Source: Ch67 sp041395845 (lineage in GTDB: Bacteria; Pseudomonadota; Gammaproteobacteria; Pseudomonadales; Ketobacteraceae). Taken from it: a stretch of DNA of 64,000 nucleotides. The stretch's first letter is position 1. Every line of letters starts with the position of its first letter. The position numbers and the translations under genes were made by a program. The notes under the pieces are model-generated. The model saw nothing but the letters and a program-made list of their open reading frames with translations. It was not told the origin of the DNA and searched no databases. Positions 15,925-24,838 of the stretch are shown here, piece by piece. The stretch is from NCBI GenBank assembly GCA_041395845.1, contig JAWKZS010000021.1, positions 1 to 64,000 of the forward strand, given 5' to 3'.

Positions 15925-17261
15925 TGCGGGATCCCCTGTTCATCTGCCGCGGCAATCTTGTTGCGCCAGCCCTGGGCGCGGGCCAGCACGGCCACCTGAT
16001 CAATGGTGGTCAGCTCGCGGTTTTTCAGCAGCCGTTTGCCGGCAACCCAGCTGTCGCTGACTTGGCCTGCGGGGGTGGAGTACACCAGCTGGGATTCCAG
16101 ATGGTAAAACGGCTGACAGGTGATGTCGTTAAGCCGCACGGCGATCAGATCGGCTGATTTGCCGGTTTCCAGGCTGCCGGTGACATGATCGATCCCCAGT
16201 GCTTTCGCACCATTGATGGTGGCCATGCGGATCGCCTGCGCTGCCGGTACTGCCGACGGATTGCCGCTGACACCTTTGGCCAGCAGGGCGGCGGTGCGCA
16301 TCTCGCCGAACATGTCCAGATCGTTGTTGCTGGCAGCGCCGTCGGTGCCCAGTGCCACGTTCACGCCGGCGTCGATCAGTTTCGCCACCGGGCAAAAACC
16401 GCTGGCTAGTTTCAGATTGGATTCAGGGCAGTGGATCACGTGGGTGCCGGTCTGGGCCAGCAGGGCGATTTCCTCGTCGGTCAGCTGGGTCATGTGCACC
16501 GCCTGCAGCTGGGGCGACAGCAGTCCCAGATCGTGCAGCCGCTGCAGGGGGCGGATTCCAGTCTTGGCGCTGGCGTCTTCCACTTCGAACGCGGTTTCGT
16601 GAATGTGCATCTGGATCGTGGCGTTGGTTTCCGCGGCGTAGGCGCACACCTTTTTCAGTGGTTCATCGGAGACGGTGTAGGGCGCATGCGGACCAAATCC
16701 CACCTGGATCAGCGGATGATTGCGGAAGGCATCGTGCAGCTGCAGGCCCTTGCGCAGATAGTCGTCGGCGTTCTGGGCCCAGGCGCTGGGGAAATCCAGA
16801 ATCGGGAAGGTCAGTTGCGCCCGCATCTGCGCATCATTGGCGGCCCGCGCCACCACGTTGGGGAAAAAATACATGTCGGAAAAACAGGTGGTGCCGCCGC
16901 GGATCATTTCCGCCATGGCGAGCAGGGCGCCGTCATAGGCAAACTGGTCCGACACCCAGCGGCCTTCCGCCGGCCAGATATGATCGTTCAGCCAGGTCAT
17001 CAGTGGCAGATCGTCTGCCAGGCCGCGAAACAGGGACATCGCCGCGTGGGTGTGGGCGTTGATCAGGCCGGGCATCACTGCATGCTCGGGCAGATCGATT
17101 ACCTCGGTGGCGGTGAAGCTGTGTTGGCCTTGCGGTTCGATCGCGATGATGGTGCCCTTGTCGATGGCAATGGCGTGGTTTTCCAGAATGCGGTTGTCGT
17201 TGTCGACAGTGACGACCCAGCGGGCATTGATGAGCGTGCTGACCTGACGGGACTCTGACAT
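15921..17261 (-). CDS. mtaD: 5'-methylthioadenosine/S-adenosylhomocysteine deaminase
   Basis: A 446-residue amidohydrolase from ATG 17261 (MSESRQVSTLINARWVV). Metal and catalytic motifs are seen in order: GLINAHTHAAMSLFRG, QMHIHET, VHMTQLTDEE and LGTDGAASNNDLDMF. The family deaminates MTA or SAH. With mtnA divergent next to it, MTA salvage through methylthioinosine, as described in Pseudomonas, is the likely role. A frame opening at 17303 starts inside the palindromic element and has no family match. It leads the operon mtaD-ubiG-mupP-yciK, ending in a 4-base overlap with ubiG. Confidence 0.92.
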   Translation of the reverse strand: MSESRQVSTLINARWVVTVDNDNRILENHAIAIDKGTIIAIEPQGQHSFTATEVIDLPEHAVMPGLINAHTHAAMSLFRGLADDLPLMTWLNDHIWPAEGRWVSDQFAYDGALLAMAEMIRGGTTCFSDMYFFPNVVARAANDAQMRAQLTFPILDFPSAWAQNADDYLRKGLQLHDAFRNHPLIQVGFGPHAPYTVSDEPLKKVCAYAAETNATIQMHIHETAFEVEDASAKTGIRPLQRLHDLGLLSPQLQAVHMTQLTDEEIALLAQTGTHVIHCPESNLKLASGFCPVAKLIDAGVNVALGTDGAASNNDLDMFGEMRTAALLAKGVSGNPSAVPAAQAIRMATINGAKALGIDHVTGSLETGKSADLIAVRLNDITCQPFYHLESQLVYSTPAGQVSDSWVAGKRLLKNRELTTIDQVAVLARAQGWRNKIAAADEQGIPQ

Positions 17262-17290
17262 TGATACAATTCCCTGCGTGCAATGAATGG

Positions 17291-17433
17291 AGTGTGCCTC
17301 CAAAAATCAGGATTTTTCCGCGAGAGCAAGGAAGCACCGCGCGGAGAACCGGAGTTTACATGAAGTAAATGAGGATTCGAGCACGGAGCGGACGCGGCTA
17401 TCGCTGAATAAAGACGATTTTTGGAGGTGCACT
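17291..17433. repeat. 143-base palindromic element between mtaD and mtnA
   Basis: AGTGTGCCTCCAAAAATC (17291-17308) and GATTTTTGGAGGTGCACT (17416-17433) are inverted copies with two mismatches. Inside are a second palindrome AAAAATCAGGATTTTT (17302-17317) and a TTTAC-ATGAA-GTAAA hairpin. It fills most of the gap between two divergent genes. The ends and inner hairpins suggest a small repeated element, not ordinary promoter DNA. Confidence 0.65.
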
Positions 17434-17458
17434 GGAGGCAATCTTACCTGAGCCGCCA

Positions 17459-17464
17459 TATAAT
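17459..17464 (+). promoter_or_regulatory. -10 element of mtnA
   Basis: A perfect TATAAT at 17459-17464 lies 35 bases before the mtnA start, just outside the palindromic element. No good -35 is seen at the right spacing. Confidence 0.5.
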
Positions 17465-17498
17465 TCACCCCTTTCCGATTGATCTTCAGGAGTATTTC

Positions 17499-18569
17499 AT
17501 GTCTCAGGCCGCTGGCGTCAGTGCGATCGAATGGCGCGACAACACCCTCTGGCTGCTGGATCAGCGTCTGCTGCCGCTGCAGGAAGTCTGGCTGGATCAT
17601 GCCGACGTCCAGGCGGTGGTGACCTCGATCCGGGACATGGTGGTGCGGGGTGCGCCGGCGATTGGGATCACCGCTGCGTACGGTGTGGTGATTGCGGCCC
17701 GGCATCGTATCGCCCAGAGCCCGTCCGACTGGCAGTCCTTGCTGCAGGCGGACTTTGCGGATCTGGCGGAATCCCGGCCCACGGCGGTGAACCTGTTCTG
17801 GGCCTTGGACCAGATGAAACTGGCCCTGGCTAAACTCGACCCTGCCGCTGATCCTGTAGAGCAACTGCTGAAGGAAGCCCGCCACATTCACGAAATGGAC
17901 CTGGCGGCCAACCACACCATGGGTCATTTGGGCGCCAATCTGATCCGTCAATACAACATGCCGGCCAAGGGCGTCATCACCCACTGCAACACCGGTTCCC
18001 TGGCCACCGGCGGCTATGGCACGGCCCTGGGGGTGATCCGCTCGGCCCATGCGGCGGGCCTGATCGATCAGGTCTATGCGGACGAAACCCGGCCCTGGTG
18101 GCAGGGTTCCCGCCTGACGGCCTGGGAGCTGCAGAAGGACGGCATCCCGGTCACCCTGAATGCCGACAGCGTGGCGGCGACCCTGATGCAGCAGGGTAAA
18201 GTCAGCTGGGTGATCGTCGGCGCCGACCGTATCACCGCCAACGGCGATGTGGCCAACAAGATCGGCACCTATAGTCTGGCGGTGCTGGCCAAGCACCACG
18301 GGGTGCGCTTCATGGTGGTGGCGCCCACCACGACCTTTGACCCCAGCCTGCCCCACGGCAGCGCCATCCCCATCGAAGAGCGCGGGCCTGACGAGGTCGT
18401 TGCCGTGCGCGGCCAGCAGATCGCGCCCCCGGGCATCCCGGTCTACAACCCGGTATTCGACGTCACTCCGGCAGAACTGATCGACGCCATCGTCACTGAG
18501 CGCGGCGTGGTCGAACACCCCACCACCGAAGGGATTGCGGCCCTGCTGGCCCAGGCGCCCCTGCACTGA
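17499..18569 (+). CDS. mtnA: S-methyl-5-thioribose-1-phosphate isomerase
   Basis: MtnA converts methylthioribose-1-phosphate to methylthioribulose-1-phosphate in methionine salvage. From ATG 17499 (CAGGAG at 17487-17492) it has 356 residues. RGAPAIGITAAYGV, THCNTGSLATGGYGTALGVI (catalytic Cys) and GADRITANGDVANKIGT (catalytic Asp) are family blocks. The frame extends upstream to 17421 without similarity. It is divergent from mtaD, which feeds the same pathway, and immediately precedes gyrA as in Pseudomonas. Confidence 0.95.
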   Translation: MSQAAGVSAIEWRDNTLWLLDQRLLPLQEVWLDHADVQAVVTSIRDMVVRGAPAIGITAAYGVVIAARHRIAQSPSDWQSLLQADFADLAESRPTAVNLFWALDQMKLALAKLDPAADPVEQLLKEARHIHEMDLAANHTMGHLGANLIRQYNMPAKGVITHCNTGSLATGGYGTALGVIRSAHAAGLIDQVYADETRPWWQGSRLTAWELQKDGIPVTLNADSVAATLMQQGKVSWVIVGADRITANGDVANKIGTYSLAVLAKHHGVRFMVVAPTTTFDPSLPHGSAIPIEERGPDEVVAVRGQQIAPPGIPVYNPVFDVTPAELIDAIVTERGVVEHPTTEGIAALLAQAPLH

Positions 18570-18876
18570 GGTCGATGCCAGCCCTGACTACTTCAGATAC
18601 TTGATTTTTTGCGCAAAAAACCCAGCCCGGCCTTCGCCAAGAAGGCCCCGGGTGTGGTATGATCCGGCGCTTAAATCCGGTCTGTTTGTGGATGTTGCAG
18701 GCCGGTTCCAGTGACACGTTCGAGTAATTACAAAAACGACTTTGACCCCCGGCGCCAGGTAGCCACAGCTGCCAGTCGACAGGGGTGCTGATCCCGGTCG
18801 GGATCACTGTGACGCGGGCATCAGCAGGCACCACGCTCCCCCGGGTCGCAGCAGTCATAATCAGGTCAGGAACCCG
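18570..18876 (+). other. gyrA upstream region (mtnA-gyrA gap)
   Basis: A 307-base gap. It holds a perfect 16-base palindrome TTTTTTGCGCAAAAAA (18605-18620), a GC hairpin CCCGGCCTTC/GAAGGCCCCGGG with one bulge directly after it, and the gyrA promoter at 18655-18663. The ~210-base leader that follows is GC-rich and could fold. No open reading frame is supported. Confidence 0.6.
18655..18663 (+). promoter_or_regulatory. Extended -10 promoter of gyrA
   Basis: TGGTATGAT is an extended -10 (TGn plus TATGAT). No -35 consensus is present at the right distance, which an extended -10 can compensate for. It would give a leader of about 205 bases before gyrA. Confidence 0.5.
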
Positions 18877-21528
18877 ATGTCAGAACTAGCCAAAGAAATC
18901 CTCCCGGTCAACATCGAAGACGAACTCAAACAATCCTATCTCGACTATGCCATGAGCGTTATCGTGGGCCGCGCGCTGCCGGATGTGCGTGACGGCCTCA
19001 AGCCGGTACACCGTCGTGTACTGTTCGCCATGCATGAGTTGAAGAATGACTGGAACAAGCCCTATCTGAAATCGGCCCGTGTGGTCGGTGACGTGATCGG
19101 TAAATACCACCCGCATGGCGACTTGGCGGTATACGACACCATCGTGCGCATGGCCCAGCCGTTCTCGCTGCGTTATACCCTGGTGGACGGCCAGGGCAAC
19201 TTCGGTTCCATCGATGGCGACAACGCCGCGGCGATGCGATACACCGAAGTGCGGATGAAGAAGATCACCCACGAACTGCTGGCGGATCTCGACAAGGAAA
19301 CCGTCGATTTCATCCCCAACTACGATGGCAAGGAAATGATGCCGTCGGTGCTGCCTACCAAGGTACCGAATCTGCTGATCAACGGTTCTTCCGGTATCGC
19401 TGTGGGGATGGCCACCAATATTCCGCCCCATAACCTGGGCGAAGTCATCGATGGCTGCCTGGCCTGCATTGACAATCCGGACATTGACGTCGAAGGCCTG
19501 ATGGAATACATCAAGGGCCCCGACCTGCCCACCTACGGCATCATCAACGGCCGTTCCGGCATTATCGAAGCCTACCGCACCGGTCGTGGCCGCATGTACA
19601 TGCGTGCCCGCGCCCACATCGAGGCGGACAAGGGTGGCAAGGAATCCATCATCATCACCGAGATTCCCTACCAGGTGAACAAAGCTCGCCTGATCGAAAA
19701 GATCGTCGAGCTGATCAAGGAAAAGAAAATCGAAGGCATTACCGACATCCGCGATGAGTCTGACAAGAACATCCGCGTGGTGATCGAGGTGCGCAAAGGC
19801 GACAACGCCGAAGTGCTGCTGAACAACCTGTATTCCCAGACCCAGATGGAATCCGTGTTCGGCATCAACATGGTGGCATTGCTGGATGGTCAGCCCCGCC
19901 TGCTGAACCTGAAAGGCATTGTTGAAGCCTTTATCCTGCACCGCCGCGAAGTCGTGACCCGTCGTACCGTGTACGACCTGCGCAAGGCCCGTGAGCGTGG
20001 CCATGTGCTGGAAGGTCTGGCGGTGGCGCTGGCCAACATCGACGAAATCATCGAGCTGATCAAGTCCTCGCCCAGCCGTGCCGAAGCCGAAGAACGCCTG
20101 ATGGCCAAAGGCTGGGTGCCGGGTAACGTCATGGCCATGCTGGAGCGGGCGGGCAGCACCGATGCCTGCCGTCCGGACGGGCTGGACCCGCGTTTCGGCT
20201 TCCGCGAAGGGCTGTATTTCCTGTCCGATGTGCAGGCCAAGGAAATCCTCGACATGCGTCTGCACCGCCTGACCGGGCTGGAGCATGACAAGCTGATTGG
20301 CGAATACCAGGAAAAACTCGATCTGATCAAGGAACTGATGGCGATCCTGGCGGATTCCAACCTGCTGATGCAGGTCATCCGTGACGAACTCAAGGCCATC
20401 CGCGAACAGTTTTCCGACGAGCGTCGCAGTGAAATCATTGCGTCCCGTCTCGACCTGACCAACGAAGACCTGATCAGCGAAGAAGATGTTGTGGTGACGC
20501 TGTCCCACGGCGGCTATGCCAAGACTCAACCCATCAACACCTACCAGGCGCAGCGCCGGGGTGGGCGGGGCAAGGCGGCCGCGACCATCAAGGACGAGGA
20601 CTACATCGAACACCTGCTGGTGGCCAGCACCCATGACACCATTCTCTGCTTCACCAACCAGGGCAAGGTGTACTGGCTCAAGGTCTACCAGATCCCGATT
20701 GCGAGCCGCACGTCCCGTGGTCGTCCGATTGTGAACCTGCTGCCGCTGTCACCGGAAGAAAAAATTACCGCGATCCTGCCGCTGCGTGAATACGAATCCG
20801 GCAAGTTTGTGTTTATGGCCACCAGCAATGGCACCGTGAAAAAAGTCGAGCTGGAAGCCTTCTCCCGTCCGCGTACCGCGGGTCTGATCGCCATCGAACT
20901 GGACGACAACAACCGTCTGGTGGGTGTTGCCATCACCGACGGCAAGCAGGACATCATGCTGTTTACGTCCGAAGGCAAGGCCATCCGCTTCCAGGAAGAG
21001 GAAGTCCGTGGCATGGGCCGTACCGCACGCGGTGTGCGCGGTGTGAATCTGCCGGAAGGCATCGAACTGGTGTCCCTGATCGTACCGCAGGAAGGCCATC
21101 AGGTACTGACCGCCAGCGAAAACGGTTACGGCAAGCGTACGGCGGTGGAAGAATTCCCCACCAAGGGTCGCGCCGGCAAGGGCATGATCGCCATGGCCTG
21201 CAGCGAGCGTAACGGCGCCATGCTGGGAGCGGTACAGGTGAAGGACGGCGAGGAAATCATGCTGATTTCCGATCAGGGTACGCTGGTGCGCACCCGTGTC
21301 GACGAAGTGTCGGTGCAGGGCCGTAACACCCAGGGTGTGATGCTCATCCGTCTGTCCCAGGGTGAAAAACTGGTCGGCCTCGAACGCATTGCCGAGCTCG
21401 AAGGCGCTGAAGAAGCCGATGATGCCGATTTTGATGCCGACACCGACAATGACAGCACCGACGTTACGCCGGGCGCTGACAATGTTGCCGACGGCAACGA
21501 ACCCCCAACTGATGATCAGGAATCGTAA
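18877..21528 (+). CDS. gyrA: DNA gyrase subunit A
   Basis: The breakage-reunion subunit of the type II topoisomerase that adds negative supercoils. 883 residues, ATG after CAGGAA. The catalytic tyrosine is Tyr122 in AAMRYTEVRM, and the GyrA box QRRGGRG is present before the beta-pinwheel C-terminal domain. In the quinolone-resistance region the protein has GDLAVYD: residue 83 is Leu (codon TTG at 19123-19125), where E. coli has Ser and P. aeruginosa Thr, while Asp87 is kept. The last ~45 residues are an acidic Asp-rich tail. serC follows five bases after the stop. Confidence 0.97.
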   Translation: MSELAKEILPVNIEDELKQSYLDYAMSVIVGRALPDVRDGLKPVHRRVLFAMHELKNDWNKPYLKSARVVGDVIGKYHPHGDLAVYDTIVRMAQPFSLRYTLVDGQGNFGSIDGDNAAAMRYTEVRMKKITHELLADLDKETVDFIPNYDGKEMMPSVLPTKVPNLLINGSSGIAVGMATNIPPHNLGEVIDGCLACIDNPDIDVEGLMEYIKGPDLPTYGIINGRSGIIEAYRTGRGRMYMRARAHIEADKGGKESIIITEIPYQVNKARLIEKIVELIKEKKIEGITDIRDESDKNIRVVIEVRKGDNAEVLLNNLYSQTQMESVFGINMVALLDGQPRLLNLKGIVEAFILHRREVVTRRTVYDLRKARERGHVLEGLAVALANIDEIIELIKSSPSRAEAEERLMAKGWVPGNVMAMLERAGSTDACRPDGLDPRFGFREGLYFLSDVQAKEILDMRLHRLTGLEHDKLIGEYQEKLDLIKELMAILADSNLLMQVIRDELKAIREQFSDERRSEIIASRLDLTNEDLISEEDVVVTLSHGGYAKTQPINTYQAQRRGGRGKAAATIKDEDYIEHLLVASTHDTILCFTNQGKVYWLKVYQIPIASRTSRGRPIVNLLPLSPEEKITAILPLREYESGKFVFMATSNGTVKKVELEAFSRPRTAGLIAIELDDNNRLVGVAITDGKQDIMLFTSEGKAIRFQEEEVRGMGRTARGVRGVNLPEGIELVSLIVPQEGHQVLTASENGYGKRTAVEEFPTKGRAGKGMIAMACSERNGAMLGAVQVKDGEEIMLISDQGTLVRTRVDEVSVQGRNTQGVMLIRLSQGEKLVGLERIAELEGAEEADDADFDADTDNDSTDVTPGADNVADGNEPPTDDQES

Positions 21529-21533
21529 AACTC

Positions 21534-22613
21534 ATGACGCGTGCGTATAACTTTTGTGCGGGTCCGGCGGCGTTACCGGAAGCCGTTCTGCAAAAAGCCC
21601 AGGCAGAGATGCTGGATTACCAGGGGCGCGGCCTTTCCGTAATGGAAATGAGTCATCGCTCCGACGACTACGTGGCCATTGCACAGAAGGCGGAACGCGA
21701 CCTGCGCGATCTGATGGCGATTCCCGATCATTACAAAGTGCTGTTCCTGCAGGGTGGCGCCAGCACCCAGTTTGCCCAGATCCCGCTCAATCTGCTGGGC
21801 GACAAGGTGTCGGCTGATTACGTCAACACCGGTGAATGGTCGAAAAAAGCCATCAAGGAAGCCAAGCGCTATTGCAACGTCAACGTGGTGGCCAGCGATG
21901 AAGCCAACAACTTCACCCGCGTGCCTGCGTTTGACAGCTGGAAGCTGGATCCCAGCGCCGCGTACCTGCACTATACGCCCAACGAAACCATCCAGGGTGT
22001 GGAATTCGATTTCGTGCCCGAGACGAATGTCCCGCTGGTGGCAGATTATTCTTCCAGCATTCTTTCCCGCCCGATCGATGTCAGCAAGTTCGGGCTGATC
22101 TATGCCGGTGCCCAGAAGAACATCGGCCCGGCCGGTATTACCGTGGTGATCGTGCGCGAAGATCTGCTGGGCAAGGCGCTGCCGATCACGCCGACCATGC
22201 TGGATTACAAGATTCACGCCGACAACGATTCCATGTACAACACGCCGCCGACCTATGCCTGGTACCTGGCGGGGCTGGTGTTCGAATGGATCAAGCAGCA
22301 GGGCGGTGTCGACGGCATGGCGAAACTGAACCAGGCCAAGAAAGACAAACTCTATTCCTATATTGATGGCAGCGGTTTCTACAAAAACCCGGTGGCCATC
22401 AACAACCGTTCCTGGATGAATGTGCCGTTCACCCTGCCGGATGCAGCGCTGGACAAGCCGTTCCTGAAAGAAGCGGAAGCAGCGCGCCTGCTGAACCTGA
22501 AAGGTCACCGTCTGGTGGGTGGCATGCGCGCCAGTATTTACAACCCGGTACCGATGGAAGCGGTCGATGCACTGATTGCCTTCATGCAGGATTTTGCCAA
22601 ACGGAGGGGATAG
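21534..22613 (+). CDS. serC: Phosphoserine transaminase
   Basis: A PLP aminotransferase making O-phosphoserine for serine and, via the paralogous reaction, pyridoxal phosphate. 359 residues, usual length. The start MTRAYNFCAGPAALPEAVL is diagnostic, LFLQGGASTQFAQIP binds PLP, and the lysine that forms the Schiff base is in YAGAQKNIGPAG. It is five bases after gyrA and eight before pheA, so the gyrA-serC-pheA-hisC-tyrA/aroA-cmk genes probably form a continuous transcription unit. Confidence 0.97.
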   Translation: MTRAYNFCAGPAALPEAVLQKAQAEMLDYQGRGLSVMEMSHRSDDYVAIAQKAERDLRDLMAIPDHYKVLFLQGGASTQFAQIPLNLLGDKVSADYVNTGEWSKKAIKEAKRYCNVNVVASDEANNFTRVPAFDSWKLDPSAAYLHYTPNETIQGVEFDFVPETNVPLVADYSSSILSRPIDVSKFGLIYAGAQKNIGPAGITVVIVREDLLGKALPITPTMLDYKIHADNDSMYNTPPTYAWYLAGLVFEWIKQQGGVDGMAKLNQAKKDKLYSYIDGSGFYKNPVAINNRSWMNVPFTLPDAALDKPFLKEAEAARLLNLKGHRLVGGMRASIYNPVPMEAVDALIAFMQDFAKRRG

Positions 22614-22621
22614 GCAAACCA

Positions 22622-23719
22622 ATGGCGGACGACAAACCGACTCTTGATTCCTTGCGCGCGCAGATTGACGATGTCGATCAGCAGATCCAGAAGTTGATCA
22701 ACCAGCGCGCCCGTTATGCCCAGCAGGTCGCCGACGTCAAGATGGCGGAAAAGCCGGGCGAAAAAGTCGTGTTTTACCGTCCCGAGCGGGAAGCGCAGGT
22801 GCTGCGTCGCGTCATGGAGCGCAACGAAGGCCCTCTCAACGAAGAAACCGTGGCGCGCCTGTTCCGGGAAATCATGTCCGCCTGCCTGGCGCTGGAAGAG
22901 CCGATGCAGATCGCTTACCTGGGGCCCGAAGGCACCTTCACCCAGGCGGCGGCGCAGAAGCACTTCGGTCACGCGGTACTGACCCGTCCGATGGCGACCA
23001 TCGATGAAGTCTTCCGCGAAGTGGAATCCGGCAATGCCCATTACGGCGTCGTGCCGGTGGAAAATTCCACCGAAGGCATGGTCAACACCACGCTCGATTC
23101 CTTTGTGCACTCCCGCCTGATCATCAATGGCGAAGTCGAGCTGCGCATTCACCATCATCTGTTGCTGGGCAAATCCACCAAGCCAGACGCCATTACCCGC
23201 ATCTATTCCCACCAGCAGTCACTGGCCCAATGCCGGCAATGGCTGGATGCCCATTATCCCAAGGCAGAGCGGGTGGCAGTGAGCAGTAATGCGGATGCGG
23301 CCAAACGGCTGCAGCACGAATGGCATGCGGCCGCCATCGCCGGTGAAACGGCGGCGGAAATCTACGGCCTGGAAAAAGTGGCCGAAAATATCGAAGACAA
23401 CCCGCACAACACGACGCGCTTCCTGATCGTGGGCACGACCCATGTGCCGCCGTCGGGCGAAGACAAGACCTCGATCATCGTGTCCATGCGCAACAAGCCG
23501 GGCGCACTGTACGAGTTGCTCGAGCCTTTCTACCAGAACGGCATCAGCCTGACCCGCATCGAAACCCGTCCTGCCCGCGAAGGCACCTGGGCCTATATGT
23601 TCTTCATTGATTTCGAAGGTCACGAAAACGACGACGTGGTGCGCAAGGTGATGGCGGAAGTGGAAGAAAAAGCCGTCTATGTGAAGCGCCTGGGTTCCTA
23701 TCCCAAAGCGGTACTCTAA
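22622..23719 (+). CDS. pheA: Bifunctional chorismate mutase/prephenate dehydratase
   Basis: P-protein of phenylalanine synthesis, 365 residues. The AroQ-type chorismate mutase occupies about residues 1-90 (LRAQIDDVDQQIQKLINQRA). The prephenate dehydratase domain follows from YLGPEGTFTQAAAQKHFG, with the catalytic NTTRFLIVG motif near 258-266. An ACT domain (TSIIVSMRNKPGALYELLEP, and the motif SLTRIETRPA) at the C-terminus binds phenylalanine for feedback inhibition. It has the same domain order as the Pseudomonas protein. Confidence 0.97.
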   Translation: MADDKPTLDSLRAQIDDVDQQIQKLINQRARYAQQVADVKMAEKPGEKVVFYRPEREAQVLRRVMERNEGPLNEETVARLFREIMSACLALEEPMQIAYLGPEGTFTQAAAQKHFGHAVLTRPMATIDEVFREVESGNAHYGVVPVENSTEGMVNTTLDSFVHSRLIINGEVELRIHHHLLLGKSTKPDAITRIYSHQQSLAQCRQWLDAHYPKAERVAVSSNADAAKRLQHEWHAAAIAGETAAEIYGLEKVAENIEDNPHNTTRFLIVGTTHVPPSGEDKTSIIVSMRNKPGALYELLEPFYQNGISLTRIETRPAREGTWAYMFFIDFEGHENDDVVRKVMAEVEEKAVYVKRLGSYPKAVL

Positions 23720-23737
23720 CCGTAAACGGACATTGCA

Positions 23738-24838
23738 ATGGCATGTGACTATATCGCCCTGGCGGCGCAAGGTGTGCAAAAGCTGACGCCCTATGTTCCC
23801 GGCAAGCCGGTCGAGGAACTGGAGCGAGAACTGGGCATCTCCAACATCATCAAGCTGGCCAGCAACGAAAATCCGCTGGGGCCGAGTCCGAAGGTGCTGG
23901 CGGCGCTGGACAAGGTCAAAGCCGATCTGACCCGCTATCCCGATGGCAATGGTTTCACCCTGAAGCAGGCGCTGGCGCGGCATCTTGGTGTGGCGCTGGA
24001 AACCATCACCCTCGGCAACGGTTCCAATGACGTGCTCGAAATCATCGCCCGCGCCTATCTGTCACCGGGTGACGACGCCATTTATTCCCAGTATGCGTTT
24101 GCGGTCTATCCGATTTCCGTGCAGGCGGTAGGTGCCACTGCAGTGGTGACACCCGCCATTAATTATGGTCATGACCTGCAGGCCATGGCCGCCGCGGTGA
24201 CACCGAAGACCAAACTGATCTTCATCGCCAATCCGAACAATCCTACCGGCACCTGGTTTGGTAAAACCGAGTGGGAAGCGTTCATGGCCAGCGTGCCCGA
24301 AAACGTGCTGGTGGTGCTGGACGAAGCCTATATCGAATATGTCGACGATAGCGACGCCCTGGACGGCCTCAACTACGTGTCCCGCTATCCGAACCTGATC
24401 GTGTCGCGCACCTTTTCCAAGGCTTACGGGCTCGCCGGACTGCGGATTGGCTACTGCATCTCCCATCCGCAGGTGGCTAACATCCTTAATCGGGTGCGTC
24501 AGCCTTTCAATGTGGATTCATTCGCCCTGGCGGCGGCCACCGCCGTGCTGGACGATGCGGATTACCTGCAGCGCAGCCGTCAGATCAACCGCGAGGGCAT
24601 GCAGCAACTGGTGCAGGGATTCAATAAATTGGGGTTGGATTACATTCCGTCTGCCGGCAACTTCATTACGGTTCATTTCGATCGTGAAGCCGGCCCGCTG
24701 TATCAGGCACTGCTGCGGGAAGGCGTGATTGTGCGTCCGGTTGCAAACTACGGCATGCCGACGTCATTGCGGATCAGCATCGGTCTGCCGGCAGAAAACG
24801 CCCGCTTCCTGCAAGCCCTTGAAAAGGTGCTCGGATAA
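23738..24838 (+). CDS. hisC: Histidinol-phosphate aminotransferase
   Basis: A 366-residue PLP-dependent fold-type I aminotransferase. Motifs: KLASNENPLGPSP, NPNNPTGTW, the PLP lysine in SRTFSKAYGLAGLRIGY. It transaminates imidazole-acetol phosphate in histidine synthesis. Its place between pheA and tyrA/aroA suggests a broader aromatic aminotransferase role as well, as proposed for the HisC2-type enzymes of pseudomonads. The stop TAA shares its last base with the ATG of the next gene (TAATG). Confidence 0.95.
   Translation: MACDYIALAAQGVQKLTPYVPGKPVEELERELGISNIIKLASNENPLGPSPKVLAALDKVKADLTRYPDGNGFTLKQALARHLGVALETITLGNGSNDVLEIIARAYLSPGDDAIYSQYAFAVYPISVQAVGATAVVTPAINYGHDLQAMAAAVTPKTKLIFIANPNNPTGTWFGKTEWEAFMASVPENVLVVLDEAYIEYVDDSDALDGLNYVSRYPNLIVSRTFSKAYGLAGLRIGYCISHPQVANILNRVRQPFNVDSFALAAATAVLDDADYLQRSRQINREGMQQLVQGFNKLGLDYIPSAGNFITVHFDREAGPLYQALLREGVIVRPVANYGMPTSLRISIGLPAENARFLQALEKVLG

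Noticed and set aside
18886..20634. 582-codon open frame antisense to gyrA
   Set aside because: A shadow frame made by strong codon bias in gyrA. No family features.
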